51,513 nucleotides of DNA from contig SCPZ01000049.1 in the NCBI GenBank assembly GCA_004299305.1, forward strand, positions 1 to 51,513, read 5' to 3'. The notes under the pieces are model-generated. The model worked only from the letters and a program-made list of their open reading frames with translations. It was not told the origin of the DNA and searched no databases. The stretch is from Methylobacter sp. (GTDB lineage: Bacteria > Pseudomonadota > Gammaproteobacteria > Methylococcales > Methylomonadaceae). This document shows, in pieces, positions 37,856 through 45,838 of this stretch (position 1 is the first letter of the stretch; each line of letters opens with the position of its first letter). Position numbers and translations under genes: made by a program.

Positions 37856-40800
37856 ATGTTCTTCACAAGAAAGCCTCGCATAATCCAGTCCACGGTAAAG
37901 TTTTCCGCTGATGGCATAATCTTTCTCGATTCTGAAGCCCCAGACCGCGCTGCTTATCTGGCGCAATTGGCCGAAATCGGTTTAGCCGCGCCTAAAGAAA
38001 ACGGCTATTTCCTAAGTTGGCCGGGTTTGTACGAATTAGCCGACGATGCTGAACATGCGGATAGTTTAATCCTGCTGGCGTTGCCGCCTTGGAGCGAAGC
38101 CAGACCCGCATTGTCAAGTGCTGGGGCGCTGACCGATTGCGCATTTCAGATAAATCTTCAAGGCTGGATCAACCTGAATGGTATGCCTCTTCGTAGTGTA
38201 AAATTGATACAAGGAGGCTTGATTGAAATTGGCGGGCAGAAATTTTTGCTACATCAGTCCGTATGGGTCTTGGTCGATGCGGTGATTCGCTTTGCATCCC
38301 TGTCGTCGAGTGAGCGAACCGTAGAGATGAACTATCAAAGCTGGGGCAGGATTCGACGCTTAGCGCTTGCGGCAGGGGCAAACCTAGACGATTTCCTGAC
38401 TAAGACGATTGTACTGACGCCGGAAACACTGAGCTTTGATCTTGAACGCTTGGAAACCCCGTCAGGGACTGATGAATCAAATCCTACAGTATCGGCAATT
38501 CGGGTAACCCCCACCTTTCAAGACGCCCCAGAGGAATGGCTGGCGCGTTTCGACCGTCTGCCAACTATCCCCGATTATTACATCCTTCCTCAATCGAACG
38601 GCGGTTTAATTAATGTCGCCATTTCTGAACCCGTTAAAAAAGTGTTGGCTGAAATCAAGCAGATGCCAGGGCGTGTAGCGCGTAGTCCGAGGGCGCAGGC
38701 GTTTATCCGTAATCCTTACGCCGTGCTGGGCGATGTCGCCGAAGCGGTTATTCCGCCGGAGCGTTACGAGGCTTCACTGCGTAGCGTGGACATTGTGTTT
38801 TACACGTTTGAGCTTAGTGCCAAACAGGACGGCAAGGGCAATATCGACGCCGTGTTTATCGATTTGGAGGCTACCCGCATAGGTGTCATTCCTGCCTATC
38901 ATCGCCATACTTTTAAAGCGCCTGATGAATTGTTGCGGTTGATTGAAGAAATCCAGCACCAGTTGAGCGCGAATTACCCCTGTTTTAACTGGCAGGGCTA
39001 CGAGGTCGAATTGCGCGGCGATGCAGAGGAAAAACTTCAACAATTGCAGACTTGGCATGAACGCTGGCTAAATCCCGTGCCAGCGATTACCTATGAAGAT
39101 GTGTATGGGTTTTCCGGCTACGCCCAGCGGGTAATCGAGATTGGCGAGCGTAAGCCGTATTACTTGCCATTCATCTTTAAAACCAAATCAACAGAGCCGC
39201 CTTGGTTGACCACAAATACCTTGGTTGGCTTCGGCGAATCCACGGACGGCCCTATCTCGCTAATCCGCACCCAAGCTGACTTGGATCAACTTGCCGACGC
39301 TGCCAAGCAAGCCAAGGCTGAGGGCAAAGAGGAGTTCGATTATCCGGGTCTGGACAAGCCGATGCCCGTTCTGGAAGCGGAAATAATGATTCCTCTGCTA
39401 AAGGGAGTTATGAACGCTACTCAAGAAGGCAAGCCGCCGCTTGATAAAATGGATAAGCTCCCTAAACCTCGACAAGGGATGCTGATCGAAACTAATATTG
39501 AAGTAGTCGGTTATGCGGAAGGCCAAAGCTCGGCACATTTGGCTTTTGACAAAAAGCTCAATATTGGCTTGGAGCTGCCTTCTACGTTGCAGGTCGAATT
39601 GAAAGAACACCAAGGCATTGGTGTTGCGTGGTTACAGCATCTTTGGCGCAACAGTCCTGAATTCTATTCCGGCTGCGTAATGGCCGACGATATGGGACTA
39701 GGCAAAACGCTTCAGTTGTTGGCCTTCATCGTTTGGTATTTGGAACAACCGAATTCCCTGCCTGTATTGATTGTCGCGCCGGTCAGCTTGTTGGAAAACT
39801 GGCAAAACGAAATCAAGAAATTCTTCGCGCCTGACTGCGCCCGTGTGCTGACCTTATATGGTAAGTCGCTGACTGATAAGAAAGTAACCCAATCAGTGAT
39901 TGACCAACGCTTGCGCGATAAGGAGCTGACGAAGTTCTTGATCGATGATTGGATAGGTAATGCTAATTTGGTATTGACCACTTATGAAACGATGCGTGAT
40001 TTATCCATTTCGTTGGGTCAACAAACTTGGAGCATCATGGTCTGTGATGAGGCACAGAAGATCAAAACCCCTGGCACGTTGGTCACGGATGCCGCTAAGG
40101 CACAAAATGCCGGATTCAAAATAGCTTGCACCGGAACGCCGGTGGAAAACTCGCTAACGGATTTATGGTGTTTGTTTGACTTTGTGCAACCTGGTTTACT
40201 AGGGCCACTTAATCGGTTTGGCCTGAACTATCGCCGCCCCATCGAGAATACTAGTGACGACGAAGAACAGAAAGAGGCATTAGAGCAGTTGAAAACCTTA
40301 ATCGGGCCGCAATTGCTACGCCGAACTAAGAACGAAGTTGCCAAAGACTTACCGATTAAATATGACGACAACCACGAACACATACGACAAAAAAACCGGA
40401 TACAGCTGAACGAGTTTCAACGAAAGTTATACCGCGAAGCCATTGCGGATTACCAGCACATGTTGCAGCCCGCGCAGGGGGCAACGCAACGCAGCAACCC
40501 TATCCTCGCTGTGTTGCATCGGCTTCGCGCCATTTGCGCCGATCCCAGGCCGAAAGGTTTGCAGCCTGACCATTGCCTTTCAGTTGAGGCCTACCGAAAC
40601 CAATCGCCCAAGTTCAATTGGTTGATTGAACAACTAGACGATGTGCGCAGCAAAAAAGAAAAAGTTCTAATCTTTACCGAATATTTGGATTTGCAAAGAG
40701 TTTTACAATATTACACGAACCAACGTTACAATTTATCGTCGCGCATAATCAACGGCTCGGTGAAAAGTAGCAGTGAAGCCACCGAAAGCCGACAAAAATT

Positions 40801-41575
40801 TATTGACGAATTTCAATCGAGTGAAGGCTTCAATGTCTTGATTCTGTCGCCCAAAGCCGCAGGTTTCGGTCTCAACATTCAAGCAGCGAACCATGTGATT
40901 CACTATACCCGCCCATGGAACCCGGCAGTTGAAGATCAAGCTACTGACCGCGCCTATCGTATCGGGTCAACCCGCGATGTTTACGTCTATTACCCAACTG
41001 TTTACGATAATGAGCAGTTGACGTTCGAAGCGAAACTGGATGATTTGTTGCGGCGAAAAAGGGAACTGGCCGGCGATATGTTGAACGGGACGCCGACAGT
41101 GACCCAAGATGAACTGTCTGATTTGCTCGGTGAGGCAGGACATGATCCATCTGTCCAGTTAGCGGAATGGATTACGGCAGAACATTTACCCCGGATTGTC
41201 GGTAGGCCCTTCGAAGCGCTTTGCCGCGCATTATGGGAATGCCAAGGCTACAACTGCTTGTTAACGCCTACCACGGGAGATGGAGGTGTTGATATTGTCG
41301 CCATCAAGGGGAGGCAGGGCTTGTTGATCCAGTGCAAGGCATCTGGATCTGCAAAAGGACAGGGCTGGAATGCCATCCAAGAGATTGTAGCAGGCTCCGC
41401 AGCTTACGAACAGCAATTCCCGGACGTGAGATTCACTAAGGTGGCGGTCACCAATCAGTTCTTTAACGACAATTCGATCCGGCAAGCGGAGTATAACGAG
41501 GTTAGTTTGATTGATAGCTGTATTTTGACGGAGTGGCTTTCGCTGTACCCTCAGTCATTTAATGCTTTACAGTAA
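37856..41575 (+). CDS. zorD: Zorya ZorD: SNF2-type ATPase fused to an Mrr-like nuclease
   Basis: The protein has 1239 residues. The N-terminal region (1-580) is uncharacterised. SNF2 ATPase motifs follow: DDMGLGKT with K617, then CDEAQKIK with D731 (DEAQ box), CTGTPVENSLTDLW, LIFTEYLD and a C-lobe with AAGFGLNIQAANHVIHYTRP and DQATDRAYRIG. The C-terminal Mrr-like nuclease (about 1105-1235) has GDGGVDIVAIKG with D1146 and QCKAS with K1161, the D...QxK active-site pattern. ZorD degrades phage DNA after activation. It is last in the zor operon. All key residues are intact, so the system looks functional. Confidence 0.9.
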   Translation: MFFTRKPRIIQSTVKFSADGIIFLDSEAPDRAAYLAQLAEIGLAAPKENGYFLSWPGLYELADDAEHADSLILLALPPWSEARPALSSAGALTDCAFQINLQGWINLNGMPLRSVKLIQGGLIEIGGQKFLLHQSVWVLVDAVIRFASLSSSERTVEMNYQSWGRIRRLALAAGANLDDFLTKTIVLTPETLSFDLERLETPSGTDESNPTVSAIRVTPTFQDAPEEWLARFDRLPTIPDYYILPQSNGGLINVAISEPVKKVLAEIKQMPGRVARSPRAQAFIRNPYAVLGDVAEAVIPPERYEASLRSVDIVFYTFELSAKQDGKGNIDAVFIDLEATRIGVIPAYHRHTFKAPDELLRLIEEIQHQLSANYPCFNWQGYEVELRGDAEEKLQQLQTWHERWLNPVPAITYEDVYGFSGYAQRVIEIGERKPYYLPFIFKTKSTEPPWLTTNTLVGFGESTDGPISLIRTQADLDQLADAAKQAKAEGKEEFDYPGLDKPMPVLEAEIMIPLLKGVMNATQEGKPPLDKMDKLPKPRQGMLIETNIEVVGYAEGQSSAHLAFDKKLNIGLELPSTLQVELKEHQGIGVAWLQHLWRNSPEFYSGCVMADDMGLGKTLQLLAFIVWYLEQPNSLPVLIVAPVSLLENWQNEIKKFFAPDCARVLTLYGKSLTDKKVTQSVIDQRLRDKELTKFLIDDWIGNANLVLTTYETMRDLSISLGQQTWSIMVCDEAQKIKTPGTLVTDAAKAQNAGFKIACTGTPVENSLTDLWCLFDFVQPGLLGPLNRFGLNYRRPIENTSDDEEQKEALEQLKTLIGPQLLRRTKNEVAKDLPIKYDDNHEHIRQKNRIQLNEFQRKLYREAIADYQHMLQPAQGATQRSNPILAVLHRLRAICADPRPKGLQPDHCLSVEAYRNQSPKFNWLIEQLDDVRSKKEKVLIFTEYLDLQRVLQYYTNQRYNLSSRIINGSVKSSSEATESRQKFIDEFQSSEGFNVLILSPKAAGFGLNIQAANHVIHYTRPWNPAVEDQATDRAYRIGSTRDVYVYYPTVYDNEQLTFEAKLDDLLRRKRELAGDMLNGTPTVTQDELSDLLGEAGHDPSVQLAEWITAEHLPRIVGRPFEALCRALWECQGYNCLLTPTTGDGGVDIVAIKGRQGLLIQCKASGSAKGQGWNAIQEIVAGSAAYEQQFPDVRFTKVAVTNQFFNDNSIRQAEYNEVSLIDSCILTEWLSLYPQSFNALQ

Positions 41576-41743
41576 TAAGTAGGTGGGCTGGAACAGATAA
41601 TTATTCCGGTTATTTGTTGGTAGCATTTGAAAACGGAAAAGCAGGGAAAATTTATTTTTCAAGCTACCAAACTGAAAAAACCGAAAGAAATTAAAAAATG
41701 CTTTTAGTAGGTAGTCTAAATTAATTTTTATCGAATACATTGA

Positions 41744-41983
41744 AAATGCATTGACTTGATTGTAGTGAGCAGTAAAAACAAAATTATTTTGTTCAACACT
41801 GAACAAATCAATCCAATTGACAGTAGAACATCAAAAGGTATTCAAGTTATGCAACTGCAAGATGAAAGCATAATGACTAAGGTCAAAAAATTAGATGAAG
41901 TTAAACTAAGTGACCCTGAATATTACAAAAAAACTAGGCTAAATGCCGTTGGGTTCTATTTAAAGAAAGGTGATGAGGTCTAA
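41744..41983 (+). pseudogene. Orphan fragment resembling the C-terminal blade of GyrA/ParC
   Basis: The open frame from 41744 to the TAA at 41983 (TTG at 41756 if translated, 75 residues) reads IVVSSKNKIILFNTEQINPI and SRTSKGIQVMQLQDES, which fits a beta-pinwheel blade of type II topoisomerase A subunits (SKGK..RF...I.P..R...GV..I.L.). The end is YYKKTRLNAVGFYLKKGDEV. The base composition is AT-rich, unlike zorD, and no other topoisomerase sequence is near. It is probably the decayed end of a foreign gene; a small standalone gene is possible. Confidence 0.5.
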
Positions 41984-42127
41984 TAAACCAAGCCTAGTCG
42001 GGAAACGCACCACGCACCTTTTATGGGTGCCGAAGTATCCACTTCAATGGCGATAGCTTACATTAACGAACAAACCGGAAAACAGAACCATGACGACATA
42101 TAGCGAATATATTTTAGGAGTCTAACC
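41984..42127. other. Gap before the vapBC-type pair
   Basis: This 144-nt stretch holds a TAGGAG ribosome site for the antitoxin gene and no other recognised feature. Confidence 0.4.
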
Positions 42128-42358
42128 ATGCCAAACAGAGCCGAATTAGAAACCCAGTTAGCCAATGTAATACATTATCTTCCTATTGAAGCGGTGGAAT
42201 CGATGTTGAAATTGGCTTTATTGATGAAAAAATCAAACTCTACTGAAATTTCGCAACAAGCCAATAATTTTGTCGATTTTATTAGAAATTCTCCACTAAT
42301 GGATGTTGACATAGATTTAACCAGGGATAAGTCTCTGTGCAGGGATGTAGAGCTGTGA
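42128..42358 (+). CDS. Type II antitoxin, VapB-like
   Basis: The 76-residue protein ends with NFVDFIRNSPLMDVDIDLTR, DKSLCRDVEL, the typical toxin-binding tail of antitoxins paired with PIN toxins. The N-terminal part is helical and may dimerise and bind the operator. The stop overlaps the toxin start (GTGA at 42355-42358), so the pair is coupled. Confidence 0.8.
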   Translation: MPNRAELETQLANVIHYLPIEAVESMLKLALLMKKSNSTEISQQANNFVDFIRNSPLMDVDIDLTRDKSLCRDVEL

Positions 42359-42765
42359 ATTATTTATTGGATACCAATGTTATTTCCGAGTTAAAACGCC
42401 CTAAGCCTAACGGGCAAGTTGTTGATTGGTTCGCTACGGCGGATAAGGAATCGCTTTATCTAAGCGTATTAACATTGGGCGAGATTCGCAAAGGAATCGA
42501 CAAGCTAGCCGATGGGCAAAAGAAACAAACCTTGTCGAGCTGGTTAGAAAAAGAGCTTCCTTTATGGTTTGATTCCAGGTTATTGGTAGTTGATGCCGGA
42601 GTGGCGGATTGCTGGGGAAAACTGCAAGCGCAAATTAACAGGCCGTTGCCAGCCATTGATAGCTTATTGGCCGCGACCGCTTTGCATCATAACTTGTGTT
42701 TGGTGACTCGTAATGTCAGCGATTTTGATTATCCCGGCTTAATGGTTTTGAATTTATGGCAGTAA
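42355..42765 (+). CDS. PIN-domain toxin, VapC-like (FitB-type)
   Basis: The frame has two GTG starts. The one at 42355 gives the family start VNYLLDTNVISELKRPKPNG and overlaps the antitoxin stop by 4 nt, so it is preferred (136 residues). PIN acidic residues are seen in LLDTNVISE, LGEIRKG, ...PAIDSLLAATAL and TRNVSDFDYPGL. The toxin cleaves RNA; the target is not readable from sequence. Confidence 0.88.
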   Translation: MNYLLDTNVISELKRPKPNGQVVDWFATADKESLYLSVLTLGEIRKGIDKLADGQKKQTLSSWLEKELPLWFDSRLLVVDAGVADCWGKLQAQINRPLPAIDSLLAATALHHNLCLVTRNVSDFDYPGLMVLNLWQ

Positions 42766-43172
42766 CAATATTTGCTGCTGGATTGGCCTAGGCGGTGCTT
42801 TTTTGGTGACCAGTTTCTATTTAGCTGACGGGGCAAGCGTAGGGATTATGAACGGCGTTTTTGTCGCTATAAAAACAAGGAAAACCGGGAGATTGAAGGT
42901 TGCGAGTGGTTTTAAGGCAAGTATTGAGGTTGGTCGTCTATTATAGACCGGACGATACGGCCACCTCTTTCTACTCAATGGTAGGTGAGCGGAGCAAAGA
43001 TAGCCTTTATAACTGTATTGTTCAAGGAAAATTAACAGCCACTAAGGGGCAGATAGCTTTAATTTAAATAAGGAACGTCATCGTGACTCTTGAATTTAAT
43101 GATATTTTGCTTTGCATCGATGTCGACGGACAGGTGAAGATAGAATCAGATAGTTTAGGCTCCCGCCGCCGC
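42766..43172. other. 407-nt stretch without a secure gene
   Basis: Between the toxin gene and integrase 2. A 35-codon frame starts at a GTG (43083, AAGGA 9 nt before) and runs into the integrase 3' end; it has no recognisable product. Some of this stretch may be decayed coding sequence. Confidence 0.35.
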
Positions 43173-44522
43173 TTAATTCCGCTTGTGTAGCACAACAACA
43201 TTTGAAGCATCTGCTTTCACTAACAGATTAAGCCGATCACCTAGCACACGCCACGCTTGCGCCTGTTCCAATTCCATTTTCTGCCGCTGGTAAGTCCGCT
43301 TAACTTTGTTTTCCTCAGTATGATTCAGACATTTTTCAATAACATCCGGCGCTATACCCAAATCGCCCATCAACGTTGCCCCGCTACGCCGCAGGTCGTG
43401 GGGTGTCCATTTTCCGCCAGTCAGAACCAAGGCTTGATTATGTTGGGAGCGATTGCTTAATATATTCTCTGTCTGCCTGCCGCCGATCTGCTTGGTGATG
43501 GATTTCTCGCAGACGTGGCTTGAGCCGTCCCGATTAGGAAAAATCCAGGTGTCACTTTGAGACACATTCTTTAAAATCTTGAATTGCTCAAGTGCGAAGT
43601 CTGATAAATAAATGGTGTGTGCCTTGCCATTTTTACTATTGGCTTCCGGTATAGCCCAGGTATGCAATTCAAAATTAAGGTCTGAAAACTTGGCTTTGGA
43701 TAATTCGCCGATCCTGCATAGGGTTGATAATGCAATCCATACGGCGCACTCGGTTGACGGCAATAAATGCGCATCGGGTAATTGACGCGCCAATGCTCTG
43801 ATTTCAATATCGCTTAGGGTTCTGTCGCGCTCTGTAGGCGCGGTGGTCATCTTTGCCACGCTAAGACTTGCCGTTGGATCAAATTCGATAACGTCACGAC
43901 TAACGGCAAACCTGAACATTTGGCGCATTAGCTTTAGAAGATTCCTTGCTAAATGATTTACGCCACGGATTTTTAATTTATCAATCACTAAGCCGATATG
44001 GCCTTTCCTTACATCCTCAACAAAAAGATCACCCAAGACAGGCAACACATCCTTGTTGAACATTCTGGCTATTTCGGCTCGGTCTTTGCGGTTAATCAAA
44101 TCGATGTCATGCCAACGGGTAAACAAATCATTGACCGTTACCCGTGCATTCAGCTTGGTTAGGGCTTCTTGCTCATCAATTTGTTGTTGTCGGTCTCGCG
44201 CTAGCTTGAGTGTTCTTTCAAGGCTAGGGTCTTTGCCTTGCTTGACTAGCTTCCTGTAATCATCGCGCTCCTCTCGTGCTTCTTTTAAACCTTGCGCCCT
44301 TAAGGTAATTCGCCGCTGTTTACCTTCAATCCGATAAGAGAGCATAAAAGATATAGTTCCTCCCTCTGATAATGGGCGAACACGGACAACTAACCCCTCT
44401 CCATCAGAAATCATTTGAACCCTGTCACTTGCTTTAAGATTCCGAAAGGCCATATCTGTAATTTTATTGATTGCCACTTGATTCACCTGTCCTATTTTCC
44501 GGTACAACAACCGGTACAACAA
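43173..44522 (-). CDS. Tyrosine integrase with N-terminal arm-binding domain (island integrase 2, P4/DUF4102-like)
   Basis: The protein has 449 residues from TTG 44522; the family-like start is nearer M24 (44453, MAFRNLKASDRVQMISDGEG). The N-terminal arm-binding domain (to about 110) is followed by a core-binding domain and catalytic domain with CRIGELSKAKFSD (Arg), TPHDLRRSGATLMG (His, Arg) and CLNHTEENKVKRTYQRQ (His, Tyr). It lies 126-195 nt from the right att repeat, as expected for the enzyme that made this insertion. Upstream of the start lies a pair of CCGGTACAACA repeats. Confidence 0.92.
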   Translation of the reverse strand: MLYRLLYRKIGQVNQVAINKITDMAFRNLKASDRVQMISDGEGLVVRVRPLSEGGTISFMLSYRIEGKQRRITLRAQGLKEAREERDDYRKLVKQGKDPSLERTLKLARDRQQQIDEQEALTKLNARVTVNDLFTRWHDIDLINRKDRAEIARMFNKDVLPVLGDLFVEDVRKGHIGLVIDKLKIRGVNHLARNLLKLMRQMFRFAVSRDVIEFDPTASLSVAKMTTAPTERDRTLSDIEIRALARQLPDAHLLPSTECAVWIALSTLCRIGELSKAKFSDLNFELHTWAIPEANSKNGKAHTIYLSDFALEQFKILKNVSQSDTWIFPNRDGSSHVCEKSITKQIGGRQTENILSNRSQHNQALVLTGGKWTPHDLRRSGATLMGDLGIAPDVIEKCLNHTEENKVKRTYQRQKMELEQAQAWRVLGDRLNLLVKADASNVVVLHKRN

Positions 44523-44526
44523 TTTT
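44499..44526. repeat. CCGGTACAACA pair at the integrase 2 start
   Basis: Same 12-bp period as at 28799-28826, with one difference in the spacer. It overlaps the TTG start proposed for the longer integrase frame, which favours the shorter start. Confidence 0.65.
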
Positions 44527-44648
44527 GCCGGATTTCAATAAATCTTATTGTACGTCTCTGGACACTAAAACAGAATAAACCAATGAAAATAAAAGACTAT
44601 AAGTAATATTTTAGTCGGATTGAATCTTAAAAAACCTTAATTTACCTT

Positions 44649-44710
44649 TCTGGGGGACAAGGGGTAGTAGGTTCAAATCCTATCGTCCCGACCAATTGAA
44701 TCAAAGAGTT
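44649..44710. repeat. Right attachment repeat (attR) of the island
   Basis: Copy of the tRNA-Pro 3' half plus flank, 62 bp with one mismatch to 28698-28759. Weaker homology continues to about 44770 (AATCCTCAAAATRGCG..., then CGGGTAC repeats), as to the inner side of attL. Confidence 0.92.
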
Positions 44711-44875
44711 GTAAAATACATAATTTGGCAAATCCTCAAAATAGCGGTTTCGGGTACTCATACGGGTACACTTTAGAAAGTTATTACCGATTTTTCATGC
44801 AACCGCAACACCTGCTGATCACCACGCATAAAAAGACCGCACCGGTTGCCCTGCATCAAAAGTGATACGAGATAA

Positions 44876-44904
44876 TCCCGAAGCGGAAAAAAACCGCTTC
44901 GGGA
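44876..44904. repeat. 11-bp perfect hairpin
   Basis: TCCCGAAGCGG and CCGCTTCGGGA pair around an A7 loop. It lies in the non-coding start of the second region; it could terminate transcription on the minus strand or be a REP. Confidence 0.7.
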
Positions 44905-45022
44905 ATCCCCGACTTGAGAATGCTTAATTTCTCAAAAGGAGAATATTCCCTTTGAGAACGTCTTCATGTTCCTCCATTGGTGGAAGATGACTATATGCTT
45001 TTTGCTCCCCCAATTGGGCGAG

Positions 45023-45050
45023 CAAAAAAAACCGGCATGGTTAGCCGGTT
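45023..45050 (-). terminator. Rho-independent terminator of the 45099 gene
   Basis: On the minus strand, AACCGGC and GCCGGTT pair around a 7-nt loop, and a run of T follows (A-run at 45023-45031 on the plus strand). It lies 49 nt after the stop of the 101-residue gene. Confidence 0.8.
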
Positions 45051-45098
45051 CTTGTAACACGATCAGTCAATTATGCTTGGTTTTTAGCCTTGGGCCTA

Positions 45099-45404
45099 TT
45101 ATTTGGCTTTGGCGGCTTTGCGCTCTCTGGCTAAATCTTCTGCATGACCTCCGACTATGACCATCGCTGATATGGTTGCAGCCTGATTAAACATTCCCCA
45201 TAGAATATTGGACATAGTTTCGTTGCTAGACAGGTTAGAGTCATTATCGTCAACAAAAAATGTCGCTAGCGTTTCAAGTGTACTGGCTAAATTTGCTGCA
45301 TCATGGTCGGCGCACTCCAGCAATAAACCCAACCATTCCAACTTATCGTCAGAGATCTTTTCTTTGGAATGTTTGAAAAGTTCGTCCATTGCGATAAGTG
45401 GCAA
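45099..45404 (-). CDS. Small acidic protein of unknown function
   Basis: The 101-residue protein was not recognised. It is acidic and helical (LEWLGLLLECADHDAANLAS), with a basic C-terminus KAAKAK. A terminator follows on the minus strand, which supports a real transcript. The ATG at residue 6 is an alternative start. Confidence 0.5.
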   Translation of the reverse strand: MPLIAMDELFKHSKEKISDDKLEWLGLLLECADHDAANLASTLETLATFFVDDNDSNLSSNETMSNILWGMFNQAATISAMVIVGGHAEDLARERKAAKAK

Positions 45405-45838
45405 AGAGATCCGTCACTACACGACTATCATCAAGGTTGTATTGGAAGCGGCTTAGAAATGGAGCTTTAGGTTTATGCGGCACACCTCACCTTGAATGCT
45501 ATTGAATCGCATTTTGTCAGCTTCTTAATGAGGATATAGATATTCAGTGACCTTGAAGCGATTAGAATGGAGAGGATGCAAAGTTTCGATACTAGAACAA
45601 ACCGGGTGTTTAAAGCGTAGGATGAACGTGCTGAATGGTAATCAATGGGGTCAATCTTTGCTATGTTCCACTTTTTCCAGGTTAAAAGCTGCCGGTTTCT
45701 TTAGTAAAATTCCAAGTCATACTGGATAATAAAGATCATAAAACCACTGTAGCTATAGGGCACTAACTACGAGAAGCACTGGAATTATCAGCCATCGAAT
45801 GACGTCAAATTAAAAAACTTAATTAGCAAACCTTAGCA
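45405..45838. other. 434-nt gap upstream of hsdM
   Basis: This holds the promoter region of hsdM. Short frames here show no protein-like composition or family motif, and nothing else was recognised. Confidence 0.4.

Noticed and set aside
45547..45729. 60-codon frame upstream of hsdM
   Set aside because: No motif, no ribosome site, composition not protein-like.
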